Shown: positions 1 through 7,927 of the stretch, piece after piece | How the letters are laid out: each line of letters starts with the position of its first letter | Position numbering within the stretch: position 1 is the stretch's first letter | Source of the DNA: Filimonas zeae | GTDB lineage: Bacteria; Bacteroidota; Bacteroidia; Chitinophagales; Chitinophagaceae | NCBI RefSeq assembly: GCF_014641615.1 | Contig: NZ_BMIB01000002.1 | Coordinates: forward strand, 1,472,672 to 1,536,671 | Direction of reading: 5' to 3' | Length of the DNA stretch: 64,000 nucleotides | Position numbers and translations under genes: made by a program | The notes under the pieces: model-generated | What the model was told of the DNA's origin: nothing | Databases searched by the model: none | What the model saw: only the letters and a program-made list of their open reading frames with translations

Positions 1-2
1 AG

Positions 3-512
3 TTTGCCTCTGAGTTACAGGCACACCTGCAGAAAGAAACCACCCGCCTTCAGCTGGATGTGCAGCCACACCCGGAAATACCCGATTTTGATACCACCAA
101 ACATGTACCTGCCCAGGTAATGTCGCTGATGATGGCAAAAGTGAATCAGCTGTATAAAAACGGAACGCTTACGGGCGATCAGTTGATTGTTATCAATCTG
201 GAATTGCAGTCTTTTATGGATATCTGCGGTGCCTGTGAAAGAATAAAAAATACGCCCATCCCCTTCTCTTACAGCTCTTTTATTAAAAAATTCATTTTCT
301 TCTACGTCATCACCCTGCCTTTTGGCTTTGCTTTTAAACTCGGTTATCTGAATATAGCAGTGGTAGTTTTTGTGTTTTATGTAATGGCCAGTCTGGAACT
401 GATTGCCGAGGAAATTGAAGACCCGTTTGGAGACGACCCCAACGATCTGCCGCTGAAAAAAATGGCAGAAAATATCCGGAAGAATGTAACAGACATATTT
501 TCAACACATTAA
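3..512 (+). CDS. bestrophin-family (UPF0187) anion channel, 3' part
   Basis: The reading frame is open from the window edge, so the true start and the N-terminal membrane segments lie outside. The visible 169 residues match the C-terminal part of bacterial bestrophin-like proteins: an HPEIPDF segment, a KHVPAQ motif, a helix pair around residues 95-135 of the visible part that is strongly hydrophobic, and the acidic EEIEDPFGDDPNDLPL segment, which is the family hallmark. Bestrophins form pentameric inner-membrane channels for small ions. The tail ends with a short amphipathic stretch. The next gene is separated by a regulatory region and is probably unrelated. Function in this organism is inferred from the family only. 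Confidence 0.85.
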   Translation, partial: FASELQAHLQKETTRLQLDVQPHPEIPDFDTTKHVPAQVMSLMMAKVNQLYKNGTLTGDQLIVINLELQSFMDICGACERIKNTPIPFSYSSFIKKFIFFYVITLPFGFAFKLGYLNIAVVVFVFYVMASLELIAEEIEDPFGDDPNDLPLKKMAENIRKNVTDIFSTH

Positions 513-557
513 TAGCATTTTTCGACCCATTAATGTTTTTTTAAACAGCTTTTTAAA

Positions 558-591
558 TTAAACGTTTGTTTAAAATCAAACAAACGTTTAA
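558..591. promoter_or_regulatory. TetR-type operator overlapping the efflux promoter
   Basis: A perfect inverted repeat with 14-bp arms (558-571, TTAAACGTTTGTTT; 578-591, its reverse complement) and a 6-bp centre. It covers the space between the -33 and -7 elements of the promoter at 565-596. This is the size and position expected for the operator of the TetR repressor encoded immediately downstream, implying autoregulation and ligand-released expression of the whole efflux operon. The symmetry is seen directly. That this TetR binds it is an inference. Confidence 0.8.
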
Positions 592-596
592 CTTTG
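565..596 (+). promoter_or_regulatory. Bacteroidota-type promoter of the efflux operon
   Basis: TTTG at 565-568, a 20-bp spacer, then TAACTTTG at 589-596 fit the Bacteroidota primary-sigma consensus (TTTG, about 19-21 bp, TAnnTTTG). Transcription would start near 603, shortly before the ATG at 619. The operator palindrome overlaps both elements. Confidence 0.75.
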
Positions 597-618
597 TTGC
601 ACCAAATTCAATCATGAT

Positions 619-1248
619 ATGAGTGCAGACAAAAAAGAGCATATCATTCTCACCGCAATTGATCTTTTTGCCACCAAGGGTTTCGAAGGCACCTCCATTC
701 GAGAAATAGCAGCTGCTGCGAATGTGAACCTGGCCATGATTAACTATTACTTTGGCTCGAAAGAAAAATTATTTGAGAGTATTATCGAGTACAAGGCCAG
801 CCACTCGCGGGTGGCCCTGGAAGAGTTGGTTCAGGACACCAGCCTGAGCCCTATTCAAAAAATAGACGCTACCATTGACGGGTATATAGACCGGTTGTTT
901 GGTCACCGCAATTTCCACCGGCTTATTCAGCAGGAGTTAATTACGCACACCCGCACTACGCTGCAAACACACATTGTAAATAACATCATTTACCCCAACA
1001 GCAGGGCCATCAGCCATATTATTGAGGAAGGCATTCAGAAAGGCGACTTTAAAGAAGTAGACCCCCGCCTTACTACCATTACCCTGGTAGGTACCATCAA
1101 TCAGATACTGTTATCTACCCGGTACTGTTCAAAAATGTTATCCAACTCGGATGATCCTGACTATAATCCTTACGAAGATGAATCGGTAAAAAACCGCGTA
1201 AGAAATCACCTGAAGCTGCTGTTGCACGAGCATCTGCTTAAAAAATAA
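619..1248 (+). CDS. TetR/AcrR-family transcriptional repressor
   Basis: The 209-residue protein has the standard TetR architecture. An N-terminal helix-turn-helix (residues about 8-55) carries the TSIREIA and NYYFGSKEKLF signatures, and is followed by an all-helical ligand-binding and dimerisation domain. It is the first gene of an operon with a periplasmic adaptor, an MFS pump and an outer-membrane channel, and a perfect palindrome sits on the promoter just upstream. It therefore most likely represses its own operon until a toxic substrate or bile/fatty-acid-like ligand binds. The ligand cannot be read from the sequence. The ATG at 619 lies about 16 bp after the predicted transcription start. 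Confidence 0.9.
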   Translation: MSADKKEHIILTAIDLFATKGFEGTSIREIAAAANVNLAMINYYFGSKEKLFESIIEYKASHSRVALEELVQDTSLSPIQKIDATIDGYIDRLFGHRNFHRLIQQELITHTRTTLQTHIVNNIIYPNSRAISHIIEEGIQKGDFKEVDPRLTTITLVGTINQILLSTRYCSKMLSNSDDPDYNPYEDESVKNRVRNHLKLLLHEHLLKK

Positions 1249-1291
1249 TACCCGATATCACTACAAATATTAATTACTACTATTCACATTT

Positions 1292-2341
1292 ATGGAAAAT
1301 CAAGTAACCCCGGAAAAGAAAAAGAAATCGCTTATACGCACCATTGTAGTGAGTATAGTGCTGCTTGTGGCCGCATTCTTTGGCTATAAGAAAATTTCTT
1401 ATGCATTAAGTCACGAATCAACAGACAACGCCCAGGTAGAAACACAAATTACCCCTGTATTGCCGCGCGTTGCCGGTTATGTAAAACACATTGCGGTAAA
1501 CGACTACGATAGCGTTAAATCCGGTCAACTACTGGTTGAACTGGATGATGCAGAACTGCAAACCCAGCTGCTGCAGATGGAAGCCGATGTAAAAGCTTCA
1601 GAAGCAGATATTCAGAATGCCAAAGCATCTCTGAACAGCACGGTTGTATCGTTAGATGTAAACAAAGGCAACATAAGCCTCAGCAAGGTAAAAGCACAAC
1701 AGGCAGAAGAAGATTACAACCGTAACAAAAACCTGTTTGCAGACCAGGCTATTACCAGAAAACAACTGGACGACAGCCGCTTTGCTTACGAGCAGGCTAC
1801 GCAGCAGGTAAAGAACAGCAATACCGATCTGGGCAGTGCCCAAACACGTGTATCGGTAATTGCTACAGGTATAAAAAAAGCAGAAGCTTCGCTGGAAGCC
1901 AAGAAAGCAGCTATTGAGCAACAAAAGCTGAGAATTTCCTGGACAAAAATATTTGCTCCGCAAGCTGGCAAAATAGGCAAGCGCAATATCACTACCGGCC
2001 AGTTTGTGCAGGCAGGCACTCCTATGTTTTCAATTGTAAACGATACTACCTACTGGGTGGTAGCTAATTTTAAAGAAACACAGATAAGACAGTTTCATGA
2101 AGGCATGCCGCTGGAGTTTGAACTGGATGCGTACCCCGGTCAGAAAATTGAAGGCACTATTGAAAGCCTGAGTGAAGCTACCGGCGCACGTTTCAGCCTG
2201 CTGCCTCCGGATAATGCCAGCGGAAACTTTGTAAAAGTTACCCAGCGTGTACCCGTTAAAATTGCCATCAAAGACATCAATAAATACAGGGGTATACTGC
2301 GTGCAGGCTTAAGCGCCGATGTAAGTGTGCCTGTTAAATAA
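1292..2341 (+). CDS. HlyD/EmrA-family membrane fusion protein
   Basis: 349 residues: a short basic cytoplasmic N-terminus, one membrane anchor (about residues 15-33), then the TDNAQVE start of the biotinyl-lipoyl half motif, a long alpha-helical coiled-coil hairpin (about 90-210), and the second lipoyl/barrel segment. The protein bridges the inner-membrane MFS pump encoded 6 bp downstream to the TolC-type channel encoded after that. The TDNA opening and the pairing with a 14-TM DHA2 transporter point to the EmrA type rather than an RND adaptor. It starts 43 bp behind tetR in the same operon. Confidence 0.9.
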   Translation: MENQVTPEKKKKSLIRTIVVSIVLLVAAFFGYKKISYALSHESTDNAQVETQITPVLPRVAGYVKHIAVNDYDSVKSGQLLVELDDAELQTQLLQMEADVKASEADIQNAKASLNSTVVSLDVNKGNISLSKVKAQQAEEDYNRNKNLFADQAITRKQLDDSRFAYEQATQQVKNSNTDLGSAQTRVSVIATGIKKAEASLEAKKAAIEQQKLRISWTKIFAPQAGKIGKRNITTGQFVQAGTPMFSIVNDTTYWVVANFKETQIRQFHEGMPLEFELDAYPGQKIEGTIESLSEATGARFSLLPPDNASGNFVKVTQRVPVKIAIKDINKYRGILRAGLSADVSVPVK

Positions 2342-2347
2342 CATCAC

Positions 2348-3931
2348 ATGGCTGCTAAAGGATTTGCAAAATTCATTATAGTATTAACTACTGTATCGGC
2401 AGCGGTAATGGAACTGATAGATACCTCTATCGTTAACGTTGCGCTGAGCGATATGGCAGGTAGCCTGGGTGTAAGTATTGAAGATGTTAGCTGGGTAATT
2501 ACTTCTTACGCTATAGCAAACGTTATCATTATACCCCTTACAGGCTTTCTGGCCGAGTACTTTGGCCGGAAACGGTACTACCTGGCCTCCATGGTCATTT
2601 TCACGCTGGCATCGTACATGTGTGCTGAATCAAACGGGCTGGTGGAAATCATCATCTGGCGGTTTGTGCAGGGCGTAGGTGGCGGAGCCTTACTTTCCAC
2701 TTCACAGGCTATATTATTCGATGCCTTTGAACCAAAAGACAGGCCTGTGGCTGCCGGTTTATTTGGTATGGGGCTGGTATTAGGCCCTACACTGGGGCCC
2801 ACATTGGGTGGCTACCTGATTGAACATTTCAGCTGGCCCATGATCTTTATGATCAACTTACCCATAGGCATCATCGCAACCATACTTACCTATACATACA
2901 TAGAAAAGAAACCCGGCGAAGGCAAAAACCGGAAGAATATGCATATTGATTACAATGGCATATTACTACTGGCTGCCGGCATTGGCTGTTTACAGTATGT
3001 ACTGGAGCGTGGCGAAACGGAAGACTGGTTTAGTAGCGAAACTATCCGTATCTGTGGCATAGCTGCTATTGTAACCTTAACGCTTTTTATCTGGTACGAA
3101 CTACGCATCAAAAACCCGGCAGTAAACATTCGTGTACTGGGCGATCGTAACCTGGCGTTTACCACCATCTTCACCTTTGTTACCGGTTTAGGATTGTTTA
3201 CTTCGGTATTCGTATATCCCGTACTGGCGCAAAGGGTGTTAGGGTATACCGCTTACGAAACGGGACTGGCACTACTGGCCCCTACTATGATTGGCGTGTT
3301 AATGATGCCTATTATTGGTAAGTCTATGGCCAAAGGCGTTCCGGCCGTTAGGTTTGTGGTGGTAGGGTTGATACTGTTTGCAGCATACTGCTGGCTTACA
3401 GCAAGGGTTAGCCCCGAAGTTGGTATCAGTGCGTTCTTCTTCCCGTTAGCGCTAAGGGCATTTGGTATATCTATGGTACAGCTGCCTTTAATTAACCAGG
3501 CGGTAGCTGGTTTACAACCGAAAGATTATCCGGCAGGTATAGCGCTCAACAACATGATACGTCAGTTAGGCGGAGCCTTTGGTATTGCGCTGGCCAACAC
3601 CTTTATAGCCCATCGTTACGCGCAACACCGTACCGATCTGGTAGCCAATATAACAGATGGTGCGGCACAGGTTACAGAACGTACCACTGCCATAGCGCAG
3701 GGGCTCATCAGCAAAACAGGCGCAGATATTACTACCGCCACGCACACCGCACATGCCATCATAAGCAGTGCTGTTGACAGGCAAGCCTATTATCTGTCTT
3801 ACCTGGATACCTTCCGGCTTATCGCCCTGTTCTTCATTATCGTGTTACCGCTGGCTGTGTTTCTGAAAACCAAAAAGAAATCAGCCGAAGAAGAAGCTGC
3901 CGCCGCAGCTGCTGTAGCCGAAGCGCACTAA
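2348..3931 (+). CDS. DHA2-family MFS drug efflux transporter (EmrB-like)
   Basis: 527 residues with about 14 predicted membrane segments. Near the N-terminus it has the MELIDTSIVNVAL motif (MFS motif D1 of the DHA2 family), SWVITSYA, and motif A as GFLAEYFGRKR. Motif C-like glycine/proline sequence (GLVLGPTLGPTLGG) appears in helix 5. These identify a proton-driven multidrug exporter of the EmrB/QacA group. The last 15 residues are an Ala/Glu-rich cytoplasmic tail. The gene is packed 6 bp behind the adaptor gene and 14 bp ahead of the TolC gene, so the three make one tripartite pump. Substrate unknown. Confidence 0.92.
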   Translation: MAAKGFAKFIIVLTTVSAAVMELIDTSIVNVALSDMAGSLGVSIEDVSWVITSYAIANVIIIPLTGFLAEYFGRKRYYLASMVIFTLASYMCAESNGLVEIIIWRFVQGVGGGALLSTSQAILFDAFEPKDRPVAAGLFGMGLVLGPTLGPTLGGYLIEHFSWPMIFMINLPIGIIATILTYTYIEKKPGEGKNRKNMHIDYNGILLLAAGIGCLQYVLERGETEDWFSSETIRICGIAAIVTLTLFIWYELRIKNPAVNIRVLGDRNLAFTTIFTFVTGLGLFTSVFVYPVLAQRVLGYTAYETGLALLAPTMIGVLMMPIIGKSMAKGVPAVRFVVVGLILFAAYCWLTARVSPEVGISAFFFPLALRAFGISMVQLPLINQAVAGLQPKDYPAGIALNNMIRQLGGAFGIALANTFIAHRYAQHRTDLVANITDGAAQVTERTTAIAQGLISKTGADITTATHTAHAIISSAVDRQAYYLSYLDTFRLIALFFIIVLPLAVFLKTKKKSAEEEAAAAAAVAEAH

Positions 3932-3945
3932 TTAAAAAAGAAACA

Positions 3946-5235
3946 ATGAAAAAGATATTTATAGTTACTTCCGCTTTTTTGTTAGCCTGTAGCGCTAAGG
4001 CACAGGTGCAGACAAACACGGAACTAAAATCACTCATCAACCAGTCTTTCGGCTACTTTCCTAAGCTGAAAGAAGCGGAAAACGCAGTATCATCTGCAGA
4101 GCAACGCGTACAGATAGCACAGATAAAAATGCCGGAGATAAGTGGCAATGCCTCTTACAACTACATCAGGCCCAAAATAACCCTGCCGCTTGAAATAGAT
4201 GGTAAAACAGAACAGTTTCAGTTTGCACCGGTACACAGTGGCGCCGCTTCTATTAATGTAGACTACGAGTTGTTTGACTTTGGACGCATTAAAAGCAATG
4301 TAGAAAAGGCAAAGACCGATTTGCAATATGCCAAAGACAATGTAGACTATGCCCGCACGCAGCTGGCTTATCAGGTAGCAGCTATCTATTACAACGTGGT
4401 ATATTTTCAAAAAGCTATTGTAATTGAAGACAGCGTTATTGCTTATCTGAACGAGAACAAACGTGTAATAGAAAGTAAGCTGAAGAACGGCGATGCTATT
4501 AAAATTGATCTGCTGAATATACAGGCCAATCTGGATGCAGAACAAAACCGTAAAATAGATCTGCAGAATCAATTACAGAAGCAACTGAACCTGTTAAGCT
4601 ATACCACCGGTATACAACAGGCATCTGGCAAAACGTTTGATTTTGACGTAACTGTGAAAGATGCCAATGCAGCATTGGGCGAAGCACAGGCTAATAACCT
4701 GGAATTTGTACTGGCGCAGGACAGAATTAAGCAGGCGCAAATCGATAGAGATATTGCCAAACTGGCCGATAAGCCCTCTGTAAACCTGAATGGTGCTACC
4801 GGGTATAAAAACGGTTATGTGCCTACTGTAGAAAAACTCCGGTTTAACTACATAGCTGGTGTTAGCCTGCATGTGCCCATTTACAATGGCAATAAAATGA
4901 AACAGCAGGTTAAACTGGCAGAAACCAATATACGCCAGAACGAACTGGCTATAGCCACTATGAATAACACTTATCTGAAAGATATACAGCAAACACTTAC
5001 CGATATCAATACCAATTTGTCCAGTATTAAAAACACGTACACACAGATTGAGCAAACCAAAACAGCACAGCAGATATCTGCCAGCCGTTTTATGAATGGT
5101 ACCGGTACCAATCTGGATATTACCAATGCAAGCAGTAATTACCAGCGTGCGCTGTTTACCCAATTGCAATACGAATACCAGTTATGCCAGGCTAAAATTG
5201 AACTGTCCAGACTGATGGGATATAAATACTGGTAA
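3946..5235 (+). CDS. TolC-family outer-membrane efflux protein
   Basis: 429 residues starting with a signal peptide (MKKIFIVTSAFLLACSAKAQ, cleavage expected after AKA). The mature part shows two internally similar halves rich in long amphipathic helices with AxxNxxxA-type heptads, typical of the outer-membrane efflux protein family, and the GNASYNYIRP segment of Bacteroidota TolC homologues. It is the last gene of the tetR-emrAB-like operon and supplies the outer-membrane duct. A strong terminator follows at 5269-5299. Confidence 0.9.
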   Translation: MKKIFIVTSAFLLACSAKAQVQTNTELKSLINQSFGYFPKLKEAENAVSSAEQRVQIAQIKMPEISGNASYNYIRPKITLPLEIDGKTEQFQFAPVHSGAASINVDYELFDFGRIKSNVEKAKTDLQYAKDNVDYARTQLAYQVAAIYYNVVYFQKAIVIEDSVIAYLNENKRVIESKLKNGDAIKIDLLNIQANLDAEQNRKIDLQNQLQKQLNLLSYTTGIQQASGKTFDFDVTVKDANAALGEAQANNLEFVLAQDRIKQAQIDRDIAKLADKPSVNLNGATGYKNGYVPTVEKLRFNYIAGVSLHVPIYNGNKMKQQVKLAETNIRQNELAIATMNNTYLKDIQQTLTDINTNLSSIKNTYTQIEQTKTAQQISASRFMNGTGTNLDITNASSNYQRALFTQLQYEYQLCQAKIELSRLMGYKYW

Positions 5236-5268
5236 GCAATCTTTTTTCTACAGTTGGTTTTGGTGAAC

Positions 5269-5299
5269 AAGCCGCCTGCGCATCATGCAAGGGCGGCTT
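5269..5299. terminator. bidirectional terminator between tolC-like and SET genes
   Basis: Arms AAGCCGCC (5269-5276) and GGCGGCTT (5292-5299), with a smaller TGC/GCA pairing inside the loop, followed by TTCTTTATTT. It lies between two convergent genes and can serve both. Confidence 0.8.
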
Positions 5300-5302
5300 T
5301 CT

Positions 5303-5701
5303 TTATTTACGGCTTTTTTCGGTTTTATGAAACCACACCAGGGTTTCATCGTTAGGGTCTGCATTGTAGTTAATACATAACTCCTGCCCTTTTTTTACCG
5401 GCTTTACAGTACGAATGGTCATCATCTCCCCATCAAAATCCATTTCATACTCGCAGTTTGCCTGGTAATCGTGGTTGTACATAGAAATATATCCCATGCC
5501 CAGGGCGCCTTTTTTATGGGAAGGCCCCCATTCGAATATATAGTTGTACAGTTTAGACTTTTCTATTGCGGCCCGGTCTGCCACAGAAAATACAAGAACA
5601 GGCGATATTTCCAGAACGGTGTTAGCAGGAATGTCTTCAGAGGTAAATACGCCTCTGCCCCCTTTACGGGAAGGCGCAATAAACAAAATAGGCAACATCA
5701 T
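5303..5701 (-). CDS. SET-domain protein
   Basis: 132 residues that are almost entirely a minimal SET domain. GRGVF (residues about 16-20) is the N-terminal SET motif, NHDYQANCEYE is the NHxxxxN pseudoknot segment and GQELCINYN is the final ExxxxxY motif that closes the lysine channel. SET domains transfer methyl groups from S-adenosylmethionine to lysine. Short bacterial versions exist but their targets are mostly unknown. The usual NHS reads NHD here, so catalytic activity is likely but not certain. Two adjacent ATG codons (5701 and 5698) could start it. Monocistronic. Confidence 0.85.
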   Translation of the reverse strand: MMLPILFIAPSRKGGRGVFTSEDIPANTVLEISPVLVFSVADRAAIEKSKLYNYIFEWGPSHKKGALGMGYISMYNHDYQANCEYEMDFDGEMMTIRTVKPVKKGQELCINYNADPNDETLVWFHKTEKSRK

Positions 5702-6036
5702 AGCAAATAAGCTGTTAAAGCACGAAAATTAATGATTTACCTGTATACAAAAGTCTCCCGGATAGCAATTTGCCCTTATAATACCTTATCGTGGTAAAAT
5801 AAAAAAGGGCCGGTTCAGCAGCCGGCCCTTACGTGTTACAGTTTTCTTTCGGATTAAAAACGGACGAGCATAAAATTTCAATGATTGTGCCATCTCACTA
5901 TCTTATTGTAAATCAATAGTCATTTTCTTAACATTTACTGTATTTTTCCCATTTCCGGAATAATGATACCAAAACGGGAACACCGGGAACGCGCCAGCCG
6001 CATTTTAATATTATAACAACACAAGAAGCCTTTATA
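5702..6036. other. gene-poor interval with an orphan terminator
   Basis: A 335-bp AT-rich stretch between the SET gene and a small ORF. The only clear structure is the terminator at 5805-5830, oriented for the minus strand, which no recognised gene needs. The minus strand between about 5990 and 5831 could be a short transcript. Its best reading frame starts with an ATG at 5932-5930 to 5830 at most and runs through the hairpin, so it is not convincing as protein. Confidence 0.5.
5805..5830 (-). terminator. orphan intrinsic terminator (minus strand)
   Basis: Arms AAGGGCCGG (5805-5813) and CCGGCCCTT (5822-5830) with an 8-nt loop. On the minus strand the hairpin is followed by TTTTTTATTTT, a good U-tract. 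On the plus strand no T-run follows. No recognised minus-strand gene lies upstream. Confidence 0.75.
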
Positions 6037-6258
6037 ATGGCTACCTTTAAACACACTTCTTCAAAAACCTGTACTATGATACAATTATCTTATGCCGGAA
6101 AAATGGAAGCAGAAACTAAATTGTTGACGGAGTTAGAAGCCCGCTATCACAAGGCTATTCTCTCCAATGAAGCGTTTGTTCTCATTAAAAAGCTCTACCT
6201 GGAAATAAAGCAGGTAAAGGAAAGACTGCATTGCCTTACTACCACCCTTGCTGTGTAA
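6037..6258 (+). CDS. small predicted coiled-coil protein, unknown function
   Basis: A 73-residue frame that I do not recognise. Its C-terminal 55 residues are charged and leucine-rich in a heptad-like pattern (ETKLLTELEARYH ... LIKKLYLEIKQVKERL), suggesting a short coiled coil. AAGAAG lies about 8 nt ahead of the ATG at 6037. An internal ATG at 6076 would give a 60-residue product. There is no signal peptide or membrane segment. It precedes mgtE on the same strand, with a promoter-like element in between. Confidence 0.5.
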   Translation: MATFKHTSSKTCTMIQLSYAGKMEAETKLLTELEARYHKAILSNEAFVLIKKLYLEIKQVKERLHCLTTTLAV

Positions 6259-6334
6259 ATCTACACGCACTCCTCTCCGTTCCTGCTTTATCCGTACAAA
6301 TGACATTCTGCCATGTTTTACCGGCTGAATGAGT

Positions 6335-6342
6335 TAATTTTG
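6335..6342 (+). promoter_or_regulatory. possible -7 element of mgtE
   Basis: TAATTTTG matches TAnnTTTG. Transcription would begin near 6349, which supports the ATG at 6388 rather than the in-frame ATG at 6313 as the mgtE start. No good TTTG -33 box is seen. Confidence 0.4.
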
Positions 6343-6387
6343 CAACCCGCTATATTCGGCTATTTGCAGGCATTAAAACCACCAGGT

Positions 6388-7779
6388 ATGAGTTTGGAAC
6401 TGGAGCAGGAAGACATTTACGAACAATTTGAGCGTACCATTGCTACGGAAGATAAATTGCAGATCAGGGATTTTCTGAATCATCAGAACATCAGTGATGT
6501 TGCCAATCTTATCAACGAATATCCTGACTATGAAGCACAGATCATAGCCAATATGGCTATACACCGTGCCTCCAGTGTATTTAAAATTCTGGACGTATCT
6601 ACCCAAAAGGAGATTATACAGGAACTGCCTTCTTTTAAAACGGCCGAATTGCTGAATGATCTGCCTGCGGATGACCGCACCGATTTTCTGGAAGAATTGC
6701 CCAAAGAAGTAATCCGCGATCTGCTTAAGCTGCTGGACCCTGAGGAAAGGAAAATTACCCTTTCTATGCTGGGATATCCGGAAGACAGCGTAGGGCGCCT
6801 GATGACGCCTGACTATGTATATGTATATGCGCATAACACAGTAGAAGAAGTATTTGCCACCATCCGCAAGTTTGCCAAAAACAGCGAAACCATTGATGTT
6901 ATTTACGTCATCAACGAAAAAGGGGAACTGGTAGATGATATCCGGATAAGAGATGTAATTCTTGCAGCACCCGATAAAAGAATAGACGAACTGATTGACG
7001 GCCGGGTAATTGCCCTGAATGTGGAAGACGATCAGGAGCATGCCAGCCAGGTGTTTAAAATGAATAACCGCGTGGCTTTGCCGGTAACAGATAGTTATAA
7101 CGTGCTGCTGGGTATTGTAACCATTGATGACATGCTATGGGTAGCCAACGAGGAGTACAGTGAGGATATGCAGAAGATAGGCGGTACAGAAGCACTGGAC
7201 GAGCCTTATCTGGATATTCCGCTGCTGAAGCTTTTACGCAAACGGGTTGGATGGCTCATTGTATTATTTATAGGCGAAATGTTTACCGCCACGGCCATGG
7301 GATATTTTGAACATGAAATAGCCAAGGCCACAGTGCTGGCGTTATTTGTTCCATTAATTATCTCCAGTGGTGGCAACAGCGGCTCGCAAGCTTCCACGCT
7401 GATTATACAGGCTATGGCGCTGGGAGAAATTACCCTGTCTAAATGGTGGCTGGTAATGAAGCGGGAACTGGTAAGTGGCTTTTTGCTAGGTTGCGTACTG
7501 GGATGTATCGGCTTTTTCCGCATTATTGCCTGGCACAGCTTTGCGCCCGGTTTATATGGCGAGCATTATATTATGATAGCCTTTACGGTAGGCTTTTCTC
7601 TGATAGGTGTTGTTTTATGGGGCTCGTTAAGTGGCTCTATGCTGCCTATGATATTAAAACGGCTGGGGGCCGACCCGGCAACCTCCTCCGCCCCCTTTGT
7701 GGCAACGCTTGTAGATGTAACGGGGCTGGTTATTTATTTCAGTGTAGCTTATTTGTTTTTGCAAGGGCTGCTGCTGTAA
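6388..7779 (+). CDS. mgtE: magnesium transporter MgtE
   Basis: Taking the ATG at 6388 (MSLELEQED) gives 463 residues, close to the usual MgtE length of about 450. An upstream in-frame ATG at 6313 adds 25 residues that do not look like the family. Order: helical MgtE-N superhelix (about 20-125), two CBS domains (about 130-255), the plug helix, and five membrane helices. The selectivity-filter region reads SSGGNSGSQASTLIIQAMALGEI, the family signature. MgtE forms a dimeric Mg2+ channel in the inner membrane that closes when its cytosolic domains bind Mg2+. Followed by a 148-bp gap before glmS. Confidence 0.93.
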   Translation: MSLELEQEDIYEQFERTIATEDKLQIRDFLNHQNISDVANLINEYPDYEAQIIANMAIHRASSVFKILDVSTQKEIIQELPSFKTAELLNDLPADDRTDFLEELPKEVIRDLLKLLDPEERKITLSMLGYPEDSVGRLMTPDYVYVYAHNTVEEVFATIRKFAKNSETIDVIYVINEKGELVDDIRIRDVILAAPDKRIDELIDGRVIALNVEDDQEHASQVFKMNNRVALPVTDSYNVLLGIVTIDDMLWVANEEYSEDMQKIGGTEALDEPYLDIPLLKLLRKRVGWLIVLFIGEMFTATAMGYFEHEIAKATVLALFVPLIISSGGNSGSQASTLIIQAMALGEITLSKWWLVMKRELVSGFLLGCVLGCIGFFRIIAWHSFAPGLYGEHYIMIAFTVGFSLIGVVLWGSLSGSMLPMILKRLGADPATSSAPFVATLVDVTGLVIYFSVAYLFLQGLLL

Positions 7780-7927
7780 AACAGAGCAGACAGCCTCATT
7801 CCCGAAACAACCTGCAAACAAACCAGCACAAAGCCGTACATGCACCAGCAAACGCGCTTTTTAGAATTCCATGCGTTTTTAATTACAATAAAATGCGCCA
7901 TATTGCACCCCTAAATTAAATGTACCT

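Noticed and set aside
6373..7041. 222-codon frame opposite mgtE
   Set aside because: Shadow of the MgtE reading frame. No recognisable domain.
7780..7927. Possible glmS ribozyme or leader element
   Set aside because: The 148-bp leader shows no conserved ribozyme core, and glmS ribozymes are a Firmicutes feature.
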